Shown here: piece by piece, positions 24,574 to 33,080 of the stretch
Layout: each line of letters begins with the position of its first letter
Position numbering within the stretch: the first letter of the stretch is position 1
From: Bizionia sp.
GTDB taxonomy: Bacteria; Bacteroidota; Bacteroidia; Flavobacteriales; Flavobacteriaceae
DNA length: 64,000 nt
Direction: 5' to 3'
NCBI GenBank assembly: GCA_020631395.1
Contig: JAHDHI010000016.1
Span: 1-64,000 of the forward strand
Translations under genes and position numbers: made by a program
The notes under the pieces: model-generated
Database searches by the model: none
What the model was told of the DNA's origin: nothing
What the model saw: only the letters and a program-made list of their open reading frames with translations

Positions 24574-24831
24574 ATGATAACCACAGAAGAAACAAGAAAA
24601 TTGAAGGTCCACCTCAAGACGAATTACATAAAGGATGTTTTAAAAGAATTGGAAAATAAAAACATAACTAGCAAAAGCGGAGATACATATAGTGACACTT
24701 ACATAAGTGCCGTCTTAAATGGCCGTAAAGAAAATTTGGACATAGAAGATGCCATCTTCAAGGTATACCAAAAACGAGTATATGAATTTAACAAGAGAGA
24801 AAAGGAAAAGAACATTCTATTGTCCAAATAG
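24574..24831 (+). CDS. Small unknown helical protein, divergent from HTH gene
   Basis: An 85-residue soluble, charged protein (MITTEETRKLKVHLKTNYIKDV...). The segment SDTYISAVLNGRKENLDIEDAIFKVY resembles the recognition part of a short helix-turn-helix, as in small phage-type regulators that read 'VLNGR(K/R)xN'. With the divergent repressor-like gene it forms a two-gene switch-like arrangement, which is inference. No signal peptide. Confidence 0.6.
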   Translation: MITTEETRKLKVHLKTNYIKDVLKELENKNITSKSGDTYSDTYISAVLNGRKENLDIEDAIFKVYQKRVYEFNKREKEKNILLSK

Positions 24832-25037
24832 ATTTTGGAGCCTACATTTTATGGTTTGGAGATAAGTTGAGATTAAGATGTCATTTGGAGTTTGTTTGAA
24901 AATCTCGAAAGCCTAATTGTTTGTCACTTAAATAATTACTCCCTTGAGAGAAGTTATGTGATTCCCGATTCCCTAATAACCTTTTGAGAGTGGTTAATGA
25001 AATGGTTGATGAGTAGTTGATGCATTGCTGTGAATGG

Positions 25038-25068
25038 CCTTATGAATTTTTGTTCATAAGGTTTTTTT
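25038..25068. terminator. Terminator before the HTTM gene
   Basis: CCTTATGAA (25038-25046) pairs with TTCATAAGG (25053-25061), followed by seven T. It is oriented to stop plus-strand transcription from the 85-residue gene; it also lies just beyond the stop of the convergent HTTM gene. Confidence 0.85.
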
Positions 25069-25080
25069 ATAGAATGTAAA

Positions 25081-26412
25081 TTAATCGTTTAACTGTAAGA
25101 TGAAATCATAAATGGAATCAACATCTTCTATTTGTGTTAAATCCACAGTTTCAGATATAAGTGTTTGAGAAGTTCTTCCGTTTAAAGAAGCTTTGGAGTT
25201 TACATGAATGGAAATCGAATGCATGCCTTTTTCGTCATATATGTCTTCCAAATATTTGCCATATTGCCAAATCATATCAGGTTGGAAACTCATTTGTTTT
25301 TCTTGAATGGTCGTTAGTCGTTTGGAAGGATATTCAATCCATTGCTTTCCAGTTTCATTGTCTTTTATGGCATATGTCACATAGCCATTTTTTTCCATTA
25401 CCATGACATGCCAAGCAAATCGGAATCCATTTTCCGACCAAAGGACATTGTCTGTAAGGAAGTAATGCCTCAAAGGAAATGAAAACTGCATGACGAAGAA
25501 AAGAGAAAGCATGAGTTTTATGGACAAAGGTGTTTTTGTTGGAGATGGATTTTCCATTGAATTGCTTGCCTCTCTTTTTCTAAACAACAGCTTCCATTCA
25601 GCTTCGGTAATGAAGATAAGACTTCCGAAAATCATCAACCAAGGAAACATTCCTATATTGAATAGTACATAGGTCAATATATGAAAAATGACTATTAGAC
25701 AATATGCAATGGGTCTGAATTTTCGTGACCAAAGTAGAAAGGGGACAATTAAATCATATAGCATTCCACTCCAACTGAATAGGAATGGGGTGATGTCATG
25801 TTCAAACAAGCCTCCTATCAATGGAGCGTCAGTTCTGGCTTTCAACCAAATGTTCAATGGTTGTGCATCCAACAACCAATCGGATTTGAGCTTTGCAATG
25901 CCACCAAAAAAATAGACAGTGCATAGTTGCAGTTTAAGTATCACAATGGTCCAAACTGGAACGGTTTTGCGTTTCAATGTAGAATGCCTCTTGCAATCCA
26001 GTGCATAATTCCTGTTGGCTGGCACCCAAATGAGCAAGAAGGCAACCAAGGATACGAAGTAATAATGATTGAGATACCAAGATTTTTCAATAAGTTCCAA
26101 ATAGGTAAAGGATAGAAAAAAGAATAGGGTTGAGAGCCTATAAAACAAACCTAGGCCAATACCAATGGCAGACAGGGCACAACAAATTACCACAGCATAC
26201 ATTCCGTAAAGCTCCAACGGTTTTACCCATTCGAAATATTGATAGGTAAAATGAAAATCGGGAGCAATGTAACACGCTTCTATCCATCCTTTGCAAATAA
26301 ATCGAAATAGGGAAAATGCCATTAAAAAACCAAATGTCATTCTAAAGATGGCAAGCGGTAAAATGGAGGTTTGACCATTCAAATGGGAGAGGCACCTTTT
26401 AATCCCCATCAT
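25081..26412 (-). CDS. HTTM-domain membrane protein (gamma-carboxylase-like)
   Basis: A 443-residue protein with about eight transmembrane helices and a soluble C-terminal part. Family segments: PLAIFRMTFGFLMAFSLFRF at the start, LNHYYFVSLVAFLLIWVPANR, VPVWTIVILKLQLCTVYFFGGIAKLKSDWL, and NIGMFPWLMIFGSLIF. HTTM proteins are related to vitamin K-dependent gamma-glutamyl carboxylase; the bacterial reaction is unknown. Its start overlaps the imelysin gene upstream by 14 bases, and it is the last gene of the imelysin/di-heme cluster. Confidence 0.85.
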   Translation of the reverse strand: MMGIKRCLSHLNGQTSILPLAIFRMTFGFLMAFSLFRFICKGWIEACYIAPDFHFTYQYFEWVKPLELYGMYAVVICCALSAIGIGLGLFYRLSTLFFFLSFTYLELIEKSWYLNHYYFVSLVAFLLIWVPANRNYALDCKRHSTLKRKTVPVWTIVILKLQLCTVYFFGGIAKLKSDWLLDAQPLNIWLKARTDAPLIGGLFEHDITPFLFSWSGMLYDLIVPFLLWSRKFRPIAYCLIVIFHILTYVLFNIGMFPWLMIFGSLIFITEAEWKLLFRKREASNSMENPSPTKTPLSIKLMLSLFFVMQFSFPLRHYFLTDNVLWSENGFRFAWHVMVMEKNGYVTYAIKDNETGKQWIEYPSKRLTTIQEKQMSFQPDMIWQYGKYLEDIYDEKGMHSISIHVNSKASLNGRTSQTLISETVDLTQIEDVDSIYDFILQLND

Positions 26413-27508
26413 TGTCGTTGATGGTAATTGTGGTACCTATGGCATTTGCCATATCCACTTTTATCAAGACGAGCAAATTGTCGAATGCATCTTGCAAGTC
26501 GATTGCGTTTTGCGGAGTGTCTAGCAATTCTTGCTTTAGACTTTCTGAAATTAGATTCAGTTTGTCTTGACAATTGTCAAAGCTGGAGGTAATGGCTTCG
26601 TTTAGCGTTCTTCTATCGATTAAGTCCAAATAGTCATTAAAACCCCAATTGATTGTCCCTTGGGTAAAATCGCCATTATATAGCATCTTAAGCGCCGTCA
26701 AGTGTTCTTGGATGATCAATAGAGAACTTTCGCTTCTGTAGGCTTCGAGCTCTTCTATGTTAATGGTTCCTCCATTGCCATTGCCTAGCGGGTTGCCCAA
26801 TTTGCTTATGATAATTTCCTCTATGAGGGTCACCATGGCATTGGTCAATTGATTTTGACTTCCACTAATTCCATTTTCCAAGGACGAAATGAAATCTGTC
26901 TTATGCATAATCCATAGCATTTGCAGTTCGTTGGCTTTCATCTCCAAATTTTGAGCAAGTGACAGGAGGTAGGTTTGTCTTCTCTCAAAATGGGGATTTG
27001 TCGTAAATTGATTAAGTATCTCTTGATTGTCATCGGAAGAAAACAATAGGTATTCCATGGCCGAAATGCCTTTGGATGAAGATCCATTTCCTACAATGAA
27101 ATCCACATCGATGGTTTCCGCTCCTTCAATGTAACCGTTTACTATTTCAGCATTCGTTGGCCATCTGTTTATTTCGAAATGAATGAAACTATCTTCGATG
27201 ATGCCTAGATTGTACAATTCCAAGCGTTTCCAGACTTTCAACATGGACACCCATTGATTCTGAAGGTCATCCAAGTTTTCCAAATTGGGTTGTTGCACAA
27301 ATGCTTGGGTTCTTGTTCTCAACACAGTCGTGTTTTCAACAAACGCAGTGTTCAAAGGCATTATGCCATTGGCATACGCATTGTCCAATTGCGCCTCTCT
27401 ACGGTATTGTATTTGATATTCAGCTTCAGAAATACCGTCTTTGTCACAACTGACCATGAAGATTACAATTAAAATGATGGATAGCAGTGTTATTGAAAGT
27501 GTTTTCAT
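26399..27508 (-). CDS. Imelysin-family lipoprotein with altered GxHxxE motif
   Basis: An imelysin-like (peptidase M75) lipoprotein, about 369 residues from ATG 27508 (MKTLSITLLSIILIVIFMVSC; the frame also offers ATG 27523). Helical family segments are seen: NTAFVENTTVLRTRTQAF, ESFIHFEINRWPTN-like DSFIHFEINRWPTNAEIV, and EQLLDTPQNAIDLQDAFDNL. The family's conserved GxHxxE is here GISAMEYLLF, with Ser in place of His, so metal binding at this site may be lost. It would act at the outer membrane with the neighbouring di-heme protein in iron handling. Confidence 0.85.
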   Translation of the reverse strand: MKTLSITLLSIILIVIFMVSCDKDGISEAEYQIQYRREAQLDNAYANGIMPLNTAFVENTTVLRTRTQAFVQQPNLENLDDLQNQWVSMLKVWKRLELYNLGIIEDSFIHFEINRWPTNAEIVNGYIEGAETIDVDFIVGNGSSSKGISAMEYLLFSSDDNQEILNQFTTNPHFERRQTYLLSLAQNLEMKANELQMLWIMHKTDFISSLENGISGSQNQLTNAMVTLIEEIIISKLGNPLGNGNGGTINIEELEAYRSESSLLIIQEHLTALKMLYNGDFTQGTINWGFNDYLDLIDRRTLNEAITSSFDNCQDKLNLISESLKQELLDTPQNAIDLQDAFDNLLVLIKVDMANAIGTTITINDNDGD

Positions 27509-27524
27509 GTTCAAGGCTCTCATC

Positions 27525-28919
27525 TTACAATGATTTAATGAAATTTAAGATTTTTTCTCGATCATTGCTATTCAAGTTCATGAACGCATTTTTGGAATTC
27601 AGGGCCTCACCACCATGCCATAAGATGGCTTCTTCAATGTTTCGAGCTCTTCCGTCATGTAGCAGGTTGCTATGGCCATTTACAGTTTCGATCAATCCAA
27701 TGCCCCAAAGTGGAGGCGTACGCCATTCTGTACCTGTGGCATTGAAATCATTGCTGTTGTCTGCCAAACCTGCTCCCATGTCGTGCAATAGCAAATCCGT
27801 ATAAGGACGAATGGTTTGATTGGCCAATGCTGGTATTGGGTGCGAACCGGTTTCCAATTTTGGGACATGGCAAGCAACACATTCAATGGCGTTGAATAAC
27901 GCCTTGCCTTGAAGGATGTTTTGATCATCGACATCCCGTCTCCCAGGTACGGCAAGCGTACTGGAATACAATGCTACCTTGTCCAAGTTCTCATCGATGA
28001 TTTCTGGGGAGCCCCCATTGGCAAAATCATCACAATTCACTCCAGTAGGACAATTTTCGTCAGGAAACAAAGAAGATGTAATACCCATGTCCCCAGAGAA
28101 GGCGCCAGCCACTTGTTGGCGAAGGTTGGGTTGGTTGGCCTTCCAACCAAAACGCCCAATCTTTGTCGATTGACTTTCTATGTCCCAGACATAATTGGGT
28201 TTTCCCGAAATGCCATTTCCGTCAACATCATCTACGTCAGCCAAGCTCAACAAAGTACTTTCCGGGATGGCTTCCAGAAGCCCCAAGCCTATCATTTGAT
28301 TTGCCACTCGTGGCGAAATTTCAACGGCACTGTCTATAGGGCCATATGAGAGGTCGACAAGTTCATAGGAAGGTACTCGCAAATTGCGAGTAGTTCCATC
28401 TGCATATGCAACTGTGGTAGTTTCGTAATTTACCTTGAATCTCCCTTCTGTATCCGTATCCAAAATGGATTGATCTTGAAGTTGGCCTCCATAGGTAGGT
28501 TCGGTGTTGTTAGCCCCCGTACTTTGCGTACCGGCAACACTTAAGCGCAACAACAATCCGTGGTTGATTTCCCCATCGTAATCCGGTGCTCTTCCTCTTC
28601 CATCCTTAAAGTGGCAAGAGGAGCAAGATTTGGCATTGAAATATGGACCCAATCCATCTCTGGCAGTGGTTGAAGCGGGAGCTGTGACCCAGTTTTGGTT
28701 GAACAATGAATTCCCTGTAAAGAAAAACAAGGCATCGTCACCTTCCAAATTGGACGCTTGGAAGCCAAAGGCATTTTCTGAAACATCGAAAACGGTGGTT
28801 GCTCCACCTGAAAGGGCTTCATTCTCTTCTGCCATTAATACAGGTACGTATACAGTATCATCTTTTTGACAACTGTAAATTATTAAAATAAAAAATACAG
28901 ATTTTAATTGCTTCATCAT
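27525..28919 (-). CDS. Di-heme oxidoreductase-like lipoprotein (DUF1111)
   Basis: A 464-residue predicted lipoprotein (signal ending IIYSC). Two c-type heme sites are visible: CSSCHFKDGRGRAPDYDG and CVACHVPKLETG. Other family segments: GPYFNAKSCSSCH, RLSVAGTQSTGANN, GKPNYVWDIESQSTKIGRFGWKANQPNLRQQVAGAFSGDMGITS, and HDMGAGLADNSNDFNATGTEWRTPPLWGIGL. Members are related to di-heme peroxidases and often sit beside imelysins; the pair may handle periplasmic iron or redox steps. It lies 16 bases upstream of the imelysin gene. Confidence 0.9.
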   Translation of the reverse strand: MMKQLKSVFFILIIYSCQKDDTVYVPVLMAEENEALSGGATTVFDVSENAFGFQASNLEGDDALFFFTGNSLFNQNWVTAPASTTARDGLGPYFNAKSCSSCHFKDGRGRAPDYDGEINHGLLLRLSVAGTQSTGANNTEPTYGGQLQDQSILDTDTEGRFKVNYETTTVAYADGTTRNLRVPSYELVDLSYGPIDSAVEISPRVANQMIGLGLLEAIPESTLLSLADVDDVDGNGISGKPNYVWDIESQSTKIGRFGWKANQPNLRQQVAGAFSGDMGITSSLFPDENCPTGVNCDDFANGGSPEIIDENLDKVALYSSTLAVPGRRDVDDQNILQGKALFNAIECVACHVPKLETGSHPIPALANQTIRPYTDLLLHDMGAGLADNSNDFNATGTEWRTPPLWGIGLIETVNGHSNLLHDGRARNIEEAILWHGGEALNSKNAFMNLNSNDREKILNFIKSL

Positions 28920-28985
28920 AAATTATTAAAAAGCAAAATCCAAGATTCAATCAAATCATGGATTTTGTAAAATTTACCAAGGTTA

Positions 28986-30416
28986 TTAAAATTGGCTTAG
29001 TATAAGTCCACCTTTCTTTTTAAACTTTTTTACATACTTGTCGTTTATGTGTACTATATAAATCCCTGCAGGTAGATGAGCTAAATCTAAGGCCTCATCT
29101 ATAGAAATACCTTGATTTATAATTGCTACTGAGGAATTATTTAAATTATAAATTTTAATGTTATCAGATCCACTTGTGTTGTCACTATTGTAATTTCTAG
29201 GCAGTGGTATTTTTATTGTTGTGTTATTGCCCAAGTTTAAATTAGCAAAACGACCAGCAGTACTCCAATGACTAACATATTCTAAAGGAATCGTGAATTT
29301 GTTATTTGACACATCACTTTCTGAGCTATGACCTTCTATGGAAATTATTAAATTATACCAACCAAATTGTAAATTGTCACCTACAGATGAACCATAAAGT
29401 TTAATACTTGGTGCATTTGAGTAATTATTAGTCGAATTAGCGTCTATACTAGGAAAATTAACCTCACTTGAGAATTTAAAATCGTTGCTTGATATATTTG
29501 TATCTGTCGAAATATAAAATTTAACATTAATCGGAGTGTAATAATTTTCACTGTCCCCTATGTTATCAATTAAGAATTTGGTAATGTATACAAATCCATT
29601 TTCGAATCTAGAAAGAAAAATAGGGTTGTTGCTATGTTTTGCATAGTTAAGATCATGGCTACCCCAACCAGGAGCAGATATTTCAGAATCGTCGTTAACA
29701 AGCATATCCGGGTTTCCAGGACAACCAAAATTAGAACTATTCCCAGGGACGCTTATACAAACATCATCATCATCATTTACTCCATCATTGTCTATATCAT
29801 CATTGTCACAAATATCTCCAATTCCATCATTATCAGAGTCTAATTGATCTGGGTTTGATATATTTATACAGTTGTCACATGCGTTATCTATATTGTCAGA
29901 ATCAGAATCTATTCCAATATTGTCATCATACAGACATGAATCATTTGTATTTAAAACACCATCTTGATCATAATCTGAGGGGCATTGATAAATTCTTTTT
30001 GCATATTTACGTATTATTTGAGAGTAAGGAATTGGAGTATATGCGCCAATATTGTTAATATTATTGAAGAAAGTATATTTAATTGTCTGATATTCTGACC
30101 TAGATAAGGTTTCAAAGTCTAGAAAATGGTCATTAATGTAATAGGTTGCTGTAGTTGAATTAATAAAAGAGTGTTGCTTTACTTCTGTTCTAGTTCCAGA
30201 TGGGGCTAGAGACTCAACTCTGACATGTGTTGCTCCTTGGACATCAGAGAGATTTACATTACTCAATATGGCTATAAATTTTGTATGCACTCCGCAAATT
30301 ACATCTGATTCAGGTATAGGAACAGAAAATTCACCTAAAGCTGTATGACTGATATTCCATTGTGCTGAACATAAGGAAATTGATAAGAGCAATAAAAAGA
30401 GTATTGTTTTTTTCAT
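28986..30416 (-). CDS. Secreted T9SS protein with thrombospondin type 3 repeats
   Basis: A 476-residue secreted protein with signal peptide (MKKTILFLLLLSISLCSA). Residues about 145-220 hold calcium-binding thrombospondin type 3 repeats (DYDQDGVLNTNDSC, DSDNDGIGDICDNDDIDNDGVNDDDDVC). The next 150 residues (FVYITKFLIDNIGDSENYYTPINVKFYIS) resemble a CARDB-type beta-sandwich. The last 75 residues look like a T9SS type A sorting domain (IKIYNLNNSSVAI... LPAGIYIVHI), but with an extra basic tail after VKKFKKKG. It lies between two imelysin-cluster genes on the same strand. Confidence 0.8.
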   Translation of the reverse strand: MKKTILFLLLLSISLCSAQWNISHTALGEFSVPIPESDVICGVHTKFIAILSNVNLSDVQGATHVRVESLAPSGTRTEVKQHSFINSTTATYYINDHFLDFETLSRSEYQTIKYTFFNNINNIGAYTPIPYSQIIRKYAKRIYQCPSDYDQDGVLNTNDSCLYDDNIGIDSDSDNIDNACDNCINISNPDQLDSDNDGIGDICDNDDIDNDGVNDDDDVCISVPGNSSNFGCPGNPDMLVNDDSEISAPGWGSHDLNYAKHSNNPIFLSRFENGFVYITKFLIDNIGDSENYYTPINVKFYISTDTNISSNDFKFSSEVNFPSIDANSTNNYSNAPSIKLYGSSVGDNLQFGWYNLIISIEGHSSESDVSNNKFTIPLEYVSHWSTAGRFANLNLGNNTTIKIPLPRNYNSDNTSGSDNIKIYNLNNSSVAIINQGISIDEALDLAHLPAGIYIVHINDKYVKKFKKKGGLILSQF

Positions 30417-30465
30417 ATATGAATTACGATTTAAAATAGTTTTTTTATAAAATATATTAGAATGT

Positions 30466-31635
30466 TTAATCGATTACTACTACACTTAAACCTATTGAAG
30501 TTCCGCCTTCAATAAATTTATCTCCTAAATCTCTTAACGCATTTATCGCCGTCAATACCTTTGGGCGTTCCGTAGCATCGGAAATTGCAAAGTCGAAAGG
30601 GTTTGCCGTTGCATCAACTGCAGTTTCCGCAGCAGCGAGTTGTGCAGATACTTCAGCTCCCAACGTAGCATTGGATTGCGTAATCAAGTCTTCAAAAGAA
30701 GGACCGTCTATGTTGCCATAACTTCCTTTGTACACATTTGCGATTCCTTCCAAATTCAAGCGAATGTCCCTATGGGTGTTGTCACTAAAACAAGAATGTT
30801 CGTCTTCTGTATCTGGATTGCTGTAAGCAGAATACATACGCTCTCCAGCCAATTCGGATTTGGACAAGGTGGCTATGGCTGTAAGTATCTTATTAAGTGC
30901 AGTGTTCTCATTCAATGCCAAGAAAGTAGCTCTATATGCTCCTCCAATCTTCCATTCATCCAACATGAGTTGCAAGTGATCCGTCAAAAGATCTGCGCAA
31001 ACAGCAAGGTATTGTCTTCTTCTATCTTGATTGGCTGCAGTCCCGCCATCTACAAAATCCGTATAGGGACGTTGCCCGGCTTGTTGGGCAGAAGGAGCCG
31101 TATTGTCTTGTCCCCACAACAAGAATTCGATGGCATGATATCCTACGCTTATGTTTTCTTCTCCTCCAACTTCATTCAAACCTTCCAAAGTTGTCTTGTC
31201 TATGGTTGGAAATGTCGTTGGGTCGTTTATAATTCCTGAATTGGGACTACCTTCAACGTAATCCACATAGCTTTCATCCAAAGGCCAAGCATTTAACAGC
31301 CCTTCTGGACCATCATTGTCATCTATGGGACCATTGGCAAAACGGTAAGCTTCTGTTGGGCCATAACTTTCTCTAGCAGTTTTCCATGCACTTTTAACTG
31401 CTGTGAAATTGGCATCGGTTGGAGTCGTTACGAAGGCACTGATGGCTGTTTCCAAATCCATGGCATCGTCCATTGCATCTTGATAGCTTTTGTAAACTAT
31501 GTTCGCGTAGTTTTCTATTACGGCAGACTTCGTTATTGTGTTTGTTGTCGTTACGGCATCATCATCCGATGAGCAGGAGAACATTGCTATTGAAAAGAGG
31601 GATAGCATGCTAAATCTTTTAATTGGAAGTTTCAT
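30466..31635 (-). CDS. Imelysin-family lipoprotein
   Basis: A 389-residue predicted lipoprotein (MKLPIKRFSMLSLFSIAMFSC). The conserved GxHxxE motif is intact as VGYHAIEFLLWGQD; other family segments include SAWKTARESYGPTEAYRF, NAWPLDESYVDYVEG and FSDNTHRDIRLNLEGIANVY. Imelysins bind metal or heme-iron-related ligands at the envelope and are usually iron-regulated. It is the first gene of the cluster, with a good promoter overlapped by an A/T-rich dyad upstream. Confidence 0.92.
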   Translation of the reverse strand: MKLPIKRFSMLSLFSIAMFSCSSDDDAVTTTNTITKSAVIENYANIVYKSYQDAMDDAMDLETAISAFVTTPTDANFTAVKSAWKTARESYGPTEAYRFANGPIDDNDGPEGLLNAWPLDESYVDYVEGSPNSGIINDPTTFPTIDKTTLEGLNEVGGEENISVGYHAIEFLLWGQDNTAPSAQQAGQRPYTDFVDGGTAANQDRRRQYLAVCADLLTDHLQLMLDEWKIGGAYRATFLALNENTALNKILTAIATLSKSELAGERMYSAYSNPDTEDEHSCFSDNTHRDIRLNLEGIANVYKGSYGNIDGPSFEDLITQSNATLGAEVSAQLAAAETAVDATANPFDFAISDATERPKVLTAINALRDLGDKFIEGGTSIGLSVVVID

Positions 31636-31671
31636 TTGTTTTTTTTATTTAGATTAATTATAAATAGTGCG

Positions 31672-31734
31672 CAAATATATTTTCTATAATCAATAAAAAC
31701 AAATTTATTCTTATTTATTCTAAATAAAAATAAA
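31672..31734 (-). promoter_or_regulatory. Imelysin promoter with Fur-like A/T dyad
   Basis: On the minus strand TATATTTG (31679-31672) is the -7 box and TTTG (31703-31700) lies 20 bases upstream as the -33 element. Directly over and upstream of the -33 element is a repeated A/T sequence with TTTATTCTAAATAAA (31714-31728) and related halves, similar in style to Fur-type operators. Iron control is inferred from gene content and this sequence. Confidence 0.5.
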
Positions 31735-32007
31735 GGGTTTTCTTAATCAAGAGTAATAGGGGTTTTAGTTTGTTGGTCGACAGGTGATTGTGGTCGTTGC
31801 TTTTTGTGAGATAGGGCTCGCGTACATTGAAAACATTGATTTTTAAAAGAAGGGATGATTTTAAAAATGATTGAAAAATGTTTAAAAAGAGGAGGGCTAG
31901 CATTATCTTTGGTTCAAGTTAATCCATCGAAAAAATAACCAAGATATGCGTTTTTCAGCAAAATCCAATGTAAAGAATACTTTGCAGATATCTATAAATA
32001 GTACCTT

Positions 32008-32715
32008 ATGAATTTTTATTTTATACCCTTTGCAGGTGGAAGCGAAATTTCATACAATCCACTAGTCAACATTTTATCTTCCAAAGGACATAATTGCTAC
32101 CAATGCAGTTTGCCAGGGAGAGGAAGACGATTCAAAGAAGATTTTTTGGAAACTGTTCCAGAGATGGCACAAGACATATTCCTTCAAATTAAGGATAAAC
32201 TCATAGAAAATAATTATGTGCTTTTTGGGCATAGCATGGGAGCATTGTTGACCACACATGTCCTAGCCCTGATCAAAGAACACAACGCCCCAATGCCACA
32301 ATATGTGTTTTTGTCCGGGAGAGGAGGTGAAATCAAAAGACCTTCCCCTCCATACAAGAGTGAAATGGACTCAGCTACGTTTCGATCCGAATTGAAAAAA
32401 ATGGGAGGAATCCCTGATGAAGTCTTCAATGAAGAAAGCATAATGTCTTTTTTCGAGCCCATCATCAAAGCCGATTTCAAAGCCATTGAAAGCTATGAGC
32501 CCATAGATGTCACATTGTATGGCTTAAAGGTAATGGTGTATTATGGAAGAGATGACGATTTTAGCCTCGAACAAGTGGCCTGTTGGCAACGCATCTCTAC
32601 CCAAAAGATAAGTTGCAAGGCCTTTGATGGGGGACATTTTTTTGTTTTGGACGAAAGAGAGGCAATTATTGAGGATATGTTGCTACAAATCAATTCGGGA
32701 GTCCTATTGAAATAA
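32008..32715 (+). CDS. Orphan type II thioesterase (GrsT/SrfD-like)
   Basis: A 235-residue alpha/beta hydrolase of the type II thioesterase family, which removes wrong acyl groups from carrier proteins of NRPS/PKS assembly lines. Signatures: FIPFAGGSEISYNPL at the start, SLPGRGRR, nucleophile in LFGHSMGALL (GxSxG), YYGRDDDF with the acid, and FDGGHFFVLDE with the His. No NRPS, PKS or carrier protein gene is present in the window, so its partner lies elsewhere or it acts in another acyl pathway. Confidence 0.88.
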   Translation: MNFYFIPFAGGSEISYNPLVNILSSKGHNCYQCSLPGRGRRFKEDFLETVPEMAQDIFLQIKDKLIENNYVLFGHSMGALLTTHVLALIKEHNAPMPQYVFLSGRGGEIKRPSPPYKSEMDSATFRSELKKMGGIPDEVFNEESIMSFFEPIIKADFKAIESYEPIDVTLYGLKVMVYYGRDDDFSLEQVACWQRISTQKISCKAFDGGHFFVLDEREAIIEDMLLQINSGVLLK

Positions 32716-33080
32716 GAACTTGTTGGCTTGATGATTCTTGGAGAATGCACGGAAGAGGCATACTTCGAAACAATCGTTCCTATTCAAGAGTTTGTTTGCG
32801 TTGCCCAGCGTCAAATCATTTCTTTGCCATGTTGGATCAAATACCCATCATTGGTGGAAGTATGATGGTCGAAAACCTCCAATGCCATGATTTCATTGTT
32901 ATGATAATACTTACCTATGAAAGTCATATGGGAACTGTCGTTTAAAAATAAATTATTTTCACATAAACTGGTTATGAGTTAGCTGTTTGTTTCAGAAAGA
33001 CCGTATATAGTTCGTATTGAAATGTTCTTTTTTTCATACAACATAAAAACAATTAATTAACTCTTAAAAACTGGTGATTT
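32716..33080. other. Gene-free stretch before the metalloprotease
   Basis: No supported gene. A 66-codon plus frame at 32745-32945 has no protein-like features. The last 80 bases are A/T-rich and should contain the promoter of the protease gene at 33081. Confidence 0.35.

Noticed and set aside
31715-31903. 62-codon minus frame upstream of the imelysin gene
   Set aside because: It covers the promoter and operator region of the imelysin gene and has no protein features.
32745-32945. 66-codon plus frame after the thioesterase
   Set aside because: No signal, domain or coupling to a neighbour; composition is like random frame translation.
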